Shown: in pieces, positions 44,376 through 50,804 of the stretch | Layout of the letters: every line of letters starts with the position of its first letter | How positions within the stretch are numbered: the first letter of the stretch is position 1 | NCBI GenBank assembly: GCA_965227255.1 | Contig: CBDDFS010000002.1 | Location: 1,426,001-1,490,000, forward strand | Direction: 5' to 3' | Origin: CBDDFS01 sp965227255 | Lineage (GTDB): Bacteria; Bacteroidota; Bacteroidia; Flavobacteriales_E; Vicingaceae | DNA: 64,000 nt | Notes under the pieces: model-generated | Database searches by the model: none | What the model saw: the letters and a program-made list of their open reading frames with translations, nothing else | Told to the model about the DNA's origin: nothing | Made by a program: the position numbers and the translations under genes

Positions 44376-46613
44376 ATGAGCGAAGAAGCCGTACAAACGG
44401 AAGTAAATTTTGAGACAGCGTCCAAATTAGGAGTCAATCAAGAGGAATATGACAAGATCATAGAGATTCTGGGTAGAACACCAAATTTCACAGAACTCAG
44501 TGTTTTCTCGGTAATGTGGTCAGAACATTGCTCATATAAGAATTCAATTAAGTGGTTGAAAACCCTGCCTAGAAAGGGTCCACATATGTTGGTGGAAGCC
44601 GGTGAAGAGAATGCCGGACTCGTGGATATTGGAAACGGACTTGCCTGTGCATTCAAGATTGAATCTCACAATCACCCTTCTGCTCTCGAGCCCTACCAGG
44701 GCGCTGCAACAGGTGTTGGAGGTATCAACCGGGATATCTTTACTATGGGTGCACGTCCCGTTGCCCAGTTGAACTCACTACGTTTCGGGAAATTGCAAGA
44801 TCCTAGAACACAGTGGTTATTGAAAGGTGTAGTCAAAGGAATCGGTGATTACGGAAATTCATTCGGTATTCCGGTAGTCGGAGGAGAGGTATTTTTTGAT
44901 GAATGTTACCAGACCAACCCATTGGTCAATGCCATGTCTGTTGGGATTGTAGAAAAGGATGCTACCATTTCTGCAACTTCTTATGGAGTTGGAAATCCGG
45001 TTTACATTGTTGGTTCCAAAACCGGAAAGGACGGAATTCATGGTGCCACATTTGCTTCTGGGGACATAACAGAGGACAGTGCTGAGGATCTGCCAGCTGT
45101 TCAGGTTGGTGATCCATTCCAGGAAAAACTTCTTTTAGAGGCTACCTTGGAGCTGGCAAAAACCGATTGCATCATAGGTATGCAGGATATGGGAGCGGCC
45201 GGAATCACTTGTTCTACGTCAGAAATGTCTGGTGATACAGGACATGGAATGAAAATAGATCTTGACAAAGTACCTGTTCGTCAAGAGGGTATGAAGCCAT
45301 TTGAAATTCTTCTTTCTGAATCTCAGGAGAGAATGTTGGTTGTTGTAAAGAAAGGTCAGGAAAGTGTTGTTGAGGACATCTTTGAAAAATGGGATCTGGA
45401 TGCTGTGCAGATCGGTGAGGTGACTGAAGGAGGACGACTACACTACTACATGAATGGTGAATTAGTTGGAGACGTTCCTGCTGAAGACTTAATTCTTGGT
45501 GGGGGAGCACCTGTGTATGACAGAGAATATGAAGAACCCGTGTATTATGCAGAAACGAAGAAATTTAACATCGATTCAATAGAGGTCCCTTCAGATCTTA
45601 AGGAAGTTGCCAAATCATTGCTGAAACATCCAAATATAGCTTCGAAGAGATGGGTTATAAATCAGTATGATTCAATGGTTGGAACGGCCAATATGTCGAC
45701 TAACAATCCTACCGATGCCGGAATTGTTAATATCAAAGGACTGGATCAGGCCCTGGCGATGACGGTAGATTGTAATGCGAGATATGTGTACCTGGATCCT
45801 GAAGTTGGAACATCTATTGCAGTTTCTGAAGCCGCACGAAATATCGTTTGTTCGGGTGGAAAACCAAGTGCAATCACCAACTGTCTGAATTTTGGGAATC
45901 CATACAACAAGAATGTTTATTGGCAGTTTGTTGGCGCTATTAACGGAATGAGAAAGGCCTGTGAAAAATTTGAGACACCGGTAACCGGTGGAAACGTCAG
46001 CTTCTACAATCAAACTGTAATGGGAGATAAAGAAGAAGCCGTATTTCCAACCCCAACGATCGGAATGGTAGGCCTGGTTGAAAAGAAAGAACACATAACG
46101 GGCCTCGGCTTTGAAAATGAAGGAGACCTGATCTATATGATTGGTGAGTCGAGAAATGATATCAGTGCCTCTGAGTACTTATATAGCTATCACGGAGTAA
46201 AACTTTCCACTCCACCGCATTTTGATCTTGAAGAAGAATATGCAATGCAGGACAATCTTAAGAGTCTTATTGAAAAAGGATGGATCAATTCTGCCCATGA
46301 TTGTGCAGATGGCGGGCTGTTCGTAACCCTCTTTGAATCATCATCAGTGAATGGTCTTGGAGTTAAAATCGATTCCAATTCAGATATAAGAAAAGATGCT
46401 TACCTCTTTGGGGAAAGTCAGAGTAGGGTGGTTGTTTCAATAGGTGCGACGAGTAGAGATGACTTCGAAAATTATCTTCAAAGCAATGGCCAGTCCTTTG
46501 AATTTCTTGGAACTGTAGAAGGAAATTCAATTGTTATCGATGGTGAGAATTTTGGTTCTGTTGAGGAATTGAAAGAGAGCTTTGAAACTGCCATTGAAAA
46601 TGAGTTACACTAG
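44376..46613 (+). CDS. purL: Phosphoribosylformylglycinamidine synthase subunit PurL
   Basis: PurL makes FGAM from FGAR and ammonia in purine synthesis. From ATG 44376 the protein has 745 residues, the short form that needs PurQ and PurS. Motifs are SVMWSEHCSYKNS, the catalytic His/ATP region ESHNHPSALEPYQGAATGVGG, GIGDYGNSFGIPVVGGEV, and the mirrored C-terminal copy with VTGGNVSFYNQT and DCADGGLFVTL. The N-terminal extension to 44310 overlaps the promoter and is not used. purQ and purS are not in the window. Confidence 0.96.
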   Translation: MSEEAVQTEVNFETASKLGVNQEEYDKIIEILGRTPNFTELSVFSVMWSEHCSYKNSIKWLKTLPRKGPHMLVEAGEENAGLVDIGNGLACAFKIESHNHPSALEPYQGAATGVGGINRDIFTMGARPVAQLNSLRFGKLQDPRTQWLLKGVVKGIGDYGNSFGIPVVGGEVFFDECYQTNPLVNAMSVGIVEKDATISATSYGVGNPVYIVGSKTGKDGIHGATFASGDITEDSAEDLPAVQVGDPFQEKLLLEATLELAKTDCIIGMQDMGAAGITCSTSEMSGDTGHGMKIDLDKVPVRQEGMKPFEILLSESQERMLVVVKKGQESVVEDIFEKWDLDAVQIGEVTEGGRLHYYMNGELVGDVPAEDLILGGGAPVYDREYEEPVYYAETKKFNIDSIEVPSDLKEVAKSLLKHPNIASKRWVINQYDSMVGTANMSTNNPTDAGIVNIKGLDQALAMTVDCNARYVYLDPEVGTSIAVSEAARNIVCSGGKPSAITNCLNFGNPYNKNVYWQFVGAINGMRKACEKFETPVTGGNVSFYNQTVMGDKEEAVFPTPTIGMVGLVEKKEHITGLGFENEGDLIYMIGESRNDISASEYLYSYHGVKLSTPPHFDLEEEYAMQDNLKSLIEKGWINSAHDCADGGLFVTLFESSSVNGLGVKIDSNSDIRKDAYLFGESQSRVVVSIGATSRDDFENYLQSNGQSFEFLGTVEGNSIVIDGENFGSVEELKESFETAIENELH

Positions 46614-46617
46614 TATA

Positions 46618-46703
46618 ATGGTAAATGATAAATTATAAATTTTAAAATGGGATAAAAAGATAAATCCTCATTTTAACATTTATAATTTATAATCTAACAT
46701 TTA
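46618..46703. repeat. Inverted pair of 7-bp tandem arrays after purL
   Basis: The left arm (46618-46649) has 7-base units related to TAAATTA. The right arm (46669-46703) has units such as TAATTTA and ACATTTA, their reverse complement. Together they could form an AT-rich hairpin between convergent purL and the asparaginase gene, so they may also serve as a bidirectional terminator. Confidence 0.8.
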
Positions 46704-46717
46704 GCAATACGCTGATT

Positions 46718-47719
46718 TCATTTCAGCATATAATCCGAATCAACCAATTTTGTACCTGTTGATGCATCGGTAATTGCATATTGAAACCCCTTCTGGAGAG
46801 AAGAAGCGCCATATTCACCTTTCGTATTCACTGCGAGAAATCCAACCTGAAAAGATTTGAAATCTGACTGAGTTTCTGTGATTCTTTTAACGGCTTCTTC
46901 GCAGGCCTGTTGAGGACTCATTCCATTTCTCATCATTTCTACAATGATTGCCGTACCAGCAATTTTAATCACGGCCTCGCCCTTACCAGTTGCCGTTGCA
47001 CCTCCTACCTTTCCATCAACAAACAATCCGGCACCTATGATGGGTGAATCTCCAACTCGTCCATTCAATTTCCAAGCTAATCCACTTGTCGTGCAGGCGC
47101 CTGAAATTCTTCCTTCTTTATCTATGGCCAACATTCCGATCGTATCATGATTATGCATATCCACTTTCTGCTCAATCTGTTCTTTGACCTGTGAATTTTT
47201 GTATTTGATCAGCGCTTTTCTGGCATCTTCGGTGAGCAGATCTTCTTCGTAAAATCCATGATTCAGGGCAAATTCAAGGGCGCCTTTTCCGCTTAACATA
47301 ACATGTCTGGTCTTTTCCATGACTTTTCTGGCCACGGATATGGGATGTTTAATATTCTGAAGGTAACTTACTGCTCCACAATTATTTTGCCAGTCCATGA
47401 TACATGCGTCAAGTGTAACCTGGCCGGTTTCATCAGGATATCCTCCATAACCTACGCTGGTAACTTTTGGATCCGCTTCCGGAATCTTAACTCCCGCTTC
47501 AACCGCATCCAGGCTGGAACCACCCTTCGACAATAATTTCCATGCCTCATCATTCGCTGGAACACCGTGATTCCAGGTTGAGATGACCATAGGGAAACCT
47601 GAGTTTTGCGAGAGTGGATTCAATTCATTTGATGCAGAGTAGGCTCGAAGTCCGAGCATAGGACTTGCGACCAGAAGGGCCGATTGTTTTAGAAATGTTT
47701 TTCTGTTGGTATTACTCAT
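46718..47719 (-). CDS. N4-(beta-N-acetylglucosaminyl)-L-asparaginase (Ntn hydrolase)
   Basis: A 333-residue glycosylasparaginase. The autocatalytic cleavage site and nucleophile Thr are in HNHDTIGMLAID; substrate residues follow in GRISGACTTSGLAWKLNGRVGDSPIIGAG and GGATATGKGE. Start ATG 47719 gives NRKTFLKQSALLVASP, a Tat-like or ordinary signal region, so the enzyme is exported. It releases aspartate from the GlcNAc-Asn link of glycoproteins or related substrates. The longer start at 47731 is possible. It overlaps the thioesterase gene by eight bases. Confidence 0.93.
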   Translation of the reverse strand: MSNTNRKTFLKQSALLVASPMLGLRAYSASNELNPLSQNSGFPMVISTWNHGVPANDEAWKLLSKGGSSLDAVEAGVKIPEADPKVTSVGYGGYPDETGQVTLDACIMDWQNNCGAVSYLQNIKHPISVARKVMEKTRHVMLSGKGALEFALNHGFYEEDLLTEDARKALIKYKNSQVKEQIEQKVDMHNHDTIGMLAIDKEGRISGACTTSGLAWKLNGRVGDSPIIGAGLFVDGKVGGATATGKGEAVIKIAGTAIIVEMMRNGMSPQQACEEAVKRITETQSDFKSFQVGFLAVNTKGEYGASSLQKGFQYAITDASTGTKLVDSDYMLK

Positions 47720-48143
47720 AACCTGGTACACTAATAAGTTCTTGTTGGCTTCTCATAAAGGTTCCTTTTCCCTTTGCAACCAGTTTATTTCTGTCATCAA
47801 ATAATTCTGATTCAGCAAGGGTGATATTCCTGCTTCTTTTGATCACTCTTCCTTTAGCCAATAAGATTCCCTGAGTCACTGGTCTTAGGAGGTCGATGTG
47901 AAAAGATGAAGTGAGCATAAAGAACTCATTTTCAAGAGAATTGCAAGCAAAATACGCAGCATCGTCGAGCAAACGAAAATAGACCGATCCGTGCAATGCA
48001 TTTGCCGCATGAAAGAACTTTGGATCAACAGGAAGTGTGATTTCTGCATTACCTTCTGATACCTTAATTTTTATACCTTGATATACTTCCTGAACCGGAG
48101 CATTCATGTACATTTGCTCCAGTTTTTGATGATGTTCCTTCAT
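47712..48143 (-). CDS. Hotdog-fold thioesterase, PaaI-like
   Basis: From ATG 48143 the protein has 143 residues, the usual length for a PaaI-type thioesterase. The hotdog motif reads ANALHGSVYFRLLDDAAYFA (HG followed by D), followed by FHIDLLRPV and the strand ILLAKGRVIKRSRNITLAESEL. It hydrolyses an acyl-CoA, probably an aromatic or short-chain one. The frame is open to 48281, but that segment overlaps the divergent gene. It is co-transcribed with the asparaginase gene. Confidence 0.88.
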   Translation of the reverse strand: MKEHHQKLEQMYMNAPVQEVYQGIKIKVSEGNAEITLPVDPKFFHAANALHGSVYFRLLDDAAYFACNSLENEFFMLTSSFHIDLLRPVTQGILLAKGRVIKRSRNITLAESELFDDRNKLVAKGKGTFMRSQQELISVPGYE

Positions 48144-48240
48144 TCTTTCGGGAATGAAAATAGAACAAAAAAGTTGAAAACTTCGTATAACGGAGGTGAA
48201 TGAAAAATCAGGCAACTGGTTTTCACCAATCAAAGGCGTA

Positions 48241-48627
48241 ATGATAGCAGTAAGAGAGATAGAGACAGAAACGGCCTTCATAAGCAGGCTTGAAAATGGA
48301 GTGATCAGAGTAGAGGTAAAGGATCATTCTCATCTCGAGGCCAAGAACCTTGAAGAAAATTACAATGCATACATTGATCTAATTGACAGCGAAAGTGCTC
48401 CTTTTCTGATCATTGTCAACGATACTTCGACCATTTCAACTGAAGGGAGGATGGAATACAATGAACGCACCCGAAGAGAGGTGCGAGCCAAAGATGCGCT
48501 GGTCATGAAAGATCCCTCCACCATGCTTTTGATTAATTCTCAGGTAAAATTCATCAAACCCATCATACCAACTCAGGCATTTTTGGATGAAAGAAGTGCC
48601 TTGTCGTGGCTTGAGAAAGATTCCTGA
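48241..48627 (+). CDS. DUF7793-like (STAS/SpoIIAA-like) protein
   Basis: A 128-residue protein from ATG 48241: RLENGVIRVEVKDHSHLEAKNLEENY, then FLIIVNDTSTISTEGRMEYN and PIIPTQAFLDERSALSWLEK. The strand-helix alternation and the last motif fit the small STAS-like DUF7793 group, a Bacteroidota family of unknown function. An ATG at 48196 preceded by GGAGG is an alternative start (143 residues). It is divergent from the thioesterase gene. STAS-like folds are used in phosphatase partner switching, but no direct link to the SpoIIE genes is shown. Confidence 0.7.
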   Translation: MIAVREIETETAFISRLENGVIRVEVKDHSHLEAKNLEENYNAYIDLIDSESAPFLIIVNDTSTISTEGRMEYNERTRREVRAKDALVMKDPSTMLLINSQVKFIKPIIPTQAFLDERSALSWLEKDS

Positions 48628-48630
48628 GTC

Positions 48631-48660
48631 CCCGCCCGTACCAAATGGTACGCTCGGGCG
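48631..48660. terminator. Stem-loop after the DUF7793-like gene
   Basis: CGTACCA at 48637-48643 and TGGTACG at 48646-48652 form a perfect 7-base stem with a two-base loop, extended by CCCG and CGGG on either side. It begins five bases after the stop codon at 48627. There is no T-run, so a processing or attenuator role is as likely as termination. Confidence 0.45.
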
Positions 48661-48703
48661 AGCAGATTCCAGGTTCCAGAATTATTTGAAATATCAGTTC
48701 GAG

Positions 48704-48722
48704 CCTGCCTGCGGTAGGCAGG
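48704..48722. repeat. GC-rich palindrome, CCTGCCT type
   Basis: CCTGCCT at 48704-48710 and AGGCAGG at 48716-48722 form a perfect stem around GCGGT. Palindromes of this kind are, as far as I remember, scattered through environmental Bacteroidota genomes. A related stem (CCTGCC at 48906 and GGCAGG at 48937) lies 200 bases on. Confidence 0.75.
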
Positions 48723-48777
48723 TATTTCGGCCGCAGGTCGGAATGTATTGAGAACAGTTAGATTAACGTTTTGTCTG

Positions 48778-48826
48778 CTTCTCGATACAACGCTCCTTGC
48801 AGTCGCGCCACTCGAAGTGACAAAAC
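48778..48826. repeat. Candidate dispersed element CTTCTCGATAC...CACTCGAAGTGACA
   Basis: It starts CTTCTCGATAC and ends ACTCGAAGTGACAAAAC. The last 23 bases recur, with three changes, at 48972-48994. I recall similar strings in intergenic regions of Flavobacteriia, but this was not checked. Confidence 0.5.
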
Positions 48827-48891
48827 ATTTCACTTCAGGCTTTGGTCTGCGAGTGTTTCTTTCCTGCACCCTGTGAATGCGGGGTACAGAC

Positions 48892-48967
48892 TTCCAAATT
48901 CCGAACCTGCCCGACGGAGCGCCAGGCCAGTGCGCCGGCAGGCGGGTTCACTATTCCGAATTCCCTT
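48892..48967. repeat. 7-bp units (TTCCGAA) interrupted by a GC-rich hairpin
   Basis: TTCCAAA and TTCCGAA at 48892-48905 are followed by a GC-rich segment with inverted ends (CCTGCC 48906-48911, GGCAGG 48937-48942). TTCACTA, TTCCGAA and TTCCCTT at 48947-48967 then resume the heptamer pattern. The unit is the reverse complement of the GAATTCG-like type. Confidence 0.6.
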
Positions 48968-49008
48968 TAATCGCGTTACTCAAAGTGACAAAACCTCCTC
49001 AAGGCGAA

Positions 49009-49932
49009 CTACTTCAACTTCAATAGAGATTCCAAAACAGCATCAATAACCATTGCCATTTTAGAAATATTAAGAGTTTCAAGCGTGTCGGTTTTCTCGT
49101 GATAGTTTTTATTCCTGTAGAATGCTGTATCAGTGATCATGACGGCGCTGAAATCAAACTTCCAATAATTAAGATGATCTGAAAAATCGATTCCCGGTAA
49201 TGAAGCTGGGCCTGAGAATTTTTTGACCGGAATATCTTTTGTCTTTTTCATTTTTCTGGCATATTGCCTGCCAAAAGAGCCGGCTCCCCATTTTTTGACA
49301 ACGGTGATGTAATTCCCTTGCCTTCCATAGATCAAAGAGAGAGGTCCGATCGGGTATTTTTGCGTTTTCTTTTCTTCAGAGAAATAACCGATCATTTCAA
49401 GACATATCATGCCTTTTACTGGAATATCTTTGTCTACAAGAGATTTGGCATGTATATAGCTTCCCATGAATTCTGAGCGGAAATAAGGTGGTTCTTCTAA
49501 AGAATAAGCCACAAGATCAATCCTATAATTCAATTCCTTGTCTTTGAGCAAGCGAGCTAGTTCAAGCAAACCTACTACACCGCTGGCATTGTCATCAGCT
49601 CCTTCCTGTTCTTCACAGACGTCGTAATGTGCTCCAATGATAATTCTCTCGGCATCCATGGGGCCGAATGAAGCGATCACATTTTTATACTTCCATGCGC
49701 CTGCTCTGAATTCCTGGAAAGAAACATCATCACTATACTTTTCAAAAACATCTTTTATGTAATCTGCACTCTGATTGAGTGCTTCAAAATTGTCGTGGGT
49801 TCTATATCCAAAGGTACGAGTTAGTGTTTCGAGATGGTCTTGAATAATCGTGGTGTCGCTTTTTGGAGCTGAGAAAATGACATCATGTAAGAGCATCAGT
49901 ACAATAAACAGGAAAGTGTGGATTGACTTCAT
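49009..49932 (-). CDS. M28-family zinc peptidase
   Basis: A 307-residue exported peptidase with signal peptide ending VIFSAP. The co-catalytic zinc ligands are visible: His in GAHYDVCEE, Asp in GADDNASGVVGLLELARLL, Glu pair in YSLEEPPYF and a C-terminal His in KNYHEKTDTLETL. M28 enzymes remove N-terminal residues or act on glutaminyl termini. No sorting domain, so a periplasmic location is likely. Confidence 0.92.
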   Translation of the reverse strand: MKSIHTFLFIVLMLLHDVIFSAPKSDTTIIQDHLETLTRTFGYRTHDNFEALNQSADYIKDVFEKYSDDVSFQEFRAGAWKYKNVIASFGPMDAERIIIGAHYDVCEEQEGADDNASGVVGLLELARLLKDKELNYRIDLVAYSLEEPPYFRSEFMGSYIHAKSLVDKDIPVKGMICLEMIGYFSEEKKTQKYPIGPLSLIYGRQGNYITVVKKWGAGSFGRQYARKMKKTKDIPVKKFSGPASLPGIDFSDHLNYWKFDFSAVMITDTAFYRNKNYHEKTDTLETLNISKMAMVIDAVLESLLKLK

Positions 49933-49980
49933 TTGATATAAACTGGAAAAGGACGAATGTATTGTTTTAAGTCAACTCGT

Positions 49981-50012
49981 CTTTGCGACTCTGCGTCTCT
50001 GCGCGAAACTCT
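49981..50012. repeat. 8-bp tandem repeat, CTCTGCGT type
   Basis: Three 8-base units, CTTTGCGA, CTCTGCGT and CTCTGCGC, then a weaker fourth (GAAACTCT), lie in the 120-base gap between the M28 peptidase and the next lipoprotein gene. I recall the same string in other genomes, but this was not checked. Confidence 0.65.
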
Positions 50013-50052
50013 CTTCTACTTCTCAGATTTTTGAAATTCTTTATCAAGCATC

Positions 50053-50697
50053 TCAATCCATATTCACACCTTTTTCCGGTGACCAGATAAGCTTGATCAT
50101 TTCTTCATTTTCTGTGAGAAATTCTGTGTTTTCTGTGTATTTGTTCACCAAATAAAAGATTCCGTCGTCGATAGTTCCCTTCAGGATAAAATCAGAAGAA
50201 CAAAGTACGCCCTTGAAATTGATGATAATCCTTTCCTGCATGGTATCCGTGGTCAGCTCATGATTATCTCCTTGATAATTCCTATTGGAATGAAAACGTG
50301 AATATGTTAAAGTGAGGGTATTATTTTCCAGTTTATATTCACCTGCATACATGCGCTCATCTGCGACACAAATAGCATGGTCAAAAAACACCCCATTTTC
50401 AGCAAAGGCTATAAGCGATCCGCAACAATCACATTCAAATTCCATTTTACAATCTCCATTTAGATGATGAGACTCACCCATATCAAAAACTGATCCCACT
50501 ATATCGTCCAAGTTGATTTCAGGGTCGATGGATTCGAGTTCATGATTCGATGTACCTTCCTCCAATTTATTCAAAGCTTTAAGGGCCTCATCAACTTCTT
50601 CATGCTGATCTGATCTCATGTCCCTCACATCACCCCGAGGTGGTTCAACACATGAGAATAGTAATAATGCTGTAATAAAAATTGCAGGTGTTTTCAT
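50053..50697 (-). CDS. Lipoprotein of unknown function
   Basis: A 214-residue lipoprotein: the signal MKTPAIFITALLLFSC gives the lipobox Cys at residue 16. The mature part has MEFECDCCGSLIAFAENGVFF, three close Cys residues that might bind a metal or form a disulfide, and a lipocalin-like run of strands (YAGEYKLENNTLTLTYSRF). No family recognised. The adjacent 7-base repeats lie just upstream. Confidence 0.78.
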   Translation of the reverse strand: MKTPAIFITALLLFSCVEPPRGDVRDMRSDQHEEVDEALKALNKLEEGTSNHELESIDPEINLDDIVGSVFDMGESHHLNGDCKMEFECDCCGSLIAFAENGVFFDHAICVADERMYAGEYKLENNTLTLTYSRFHSNRNYQGDNHELTTDTMQERIIINFKGVLCSSDFILKGTIDDGIFYLVNKYTENTEFLTENEEMIKLIWSPEKGVNMD

Positions 50698-50704
50698 CTT
50701 TTAG

Positions 50705-50725
50705 TCGTCAGTGGTCAGTCGTCAG
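50705..50725. repeat. 7-bp tandem repeat, TCGTCAG type
   Basis: Three 7-base units (TCGTCAG, TGGTCAG, TCGTCAG) lie immediately upstream of the lipoprotein start at 50697. Confidence 0.7.
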
Positions 50726-50769
50726 AGGAGGCAATTGAGTATCCAAATTCCTAATTCGACAATCACTTC

Positions 50770-50804
50770 ATAAGTCATAACTCATAAGTCAGATGTCATC
50801 ACTC
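50770..50804. repeat. 7-bp tandem repeat, ATAAGTC type, reaching into a stop codon
   Basis: Five 7-base units (ATAAGTC, ATAACTC, AGATGTC, ATCACTC) end at 50804. The last unit overlaps the stop codon of the TSP3/OmpA gene at 50799. Confidence 0.8.

Larger units (their letters stand above)
48628..49008. other. Repeat-rich 381-bp intergenic region
   Basis: The region has no credible gene. It contains a hairpin at 48631-48660, a palindrome at 48704-48722, a longer repeat-like element at 48778-48826, a related copy at 48972-48994, and 7-base units split by a GC-rich hairpin at 48892-48967. It is richer in G+C than the surrounding genes. A 98-codon minus-strand frame here is judged spurious. Confidence 0.7.

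Noticed and set aside
48573..48869. A 98-codon minus-strand frame in the repeat-rich gap
   Set aside because: It overlaps the DUF7793-like gene's end, is made of hairpin and repeat sequence, and has a composition unlike any neighbouring protein (Arg/Ser/Thr rich, no domain).
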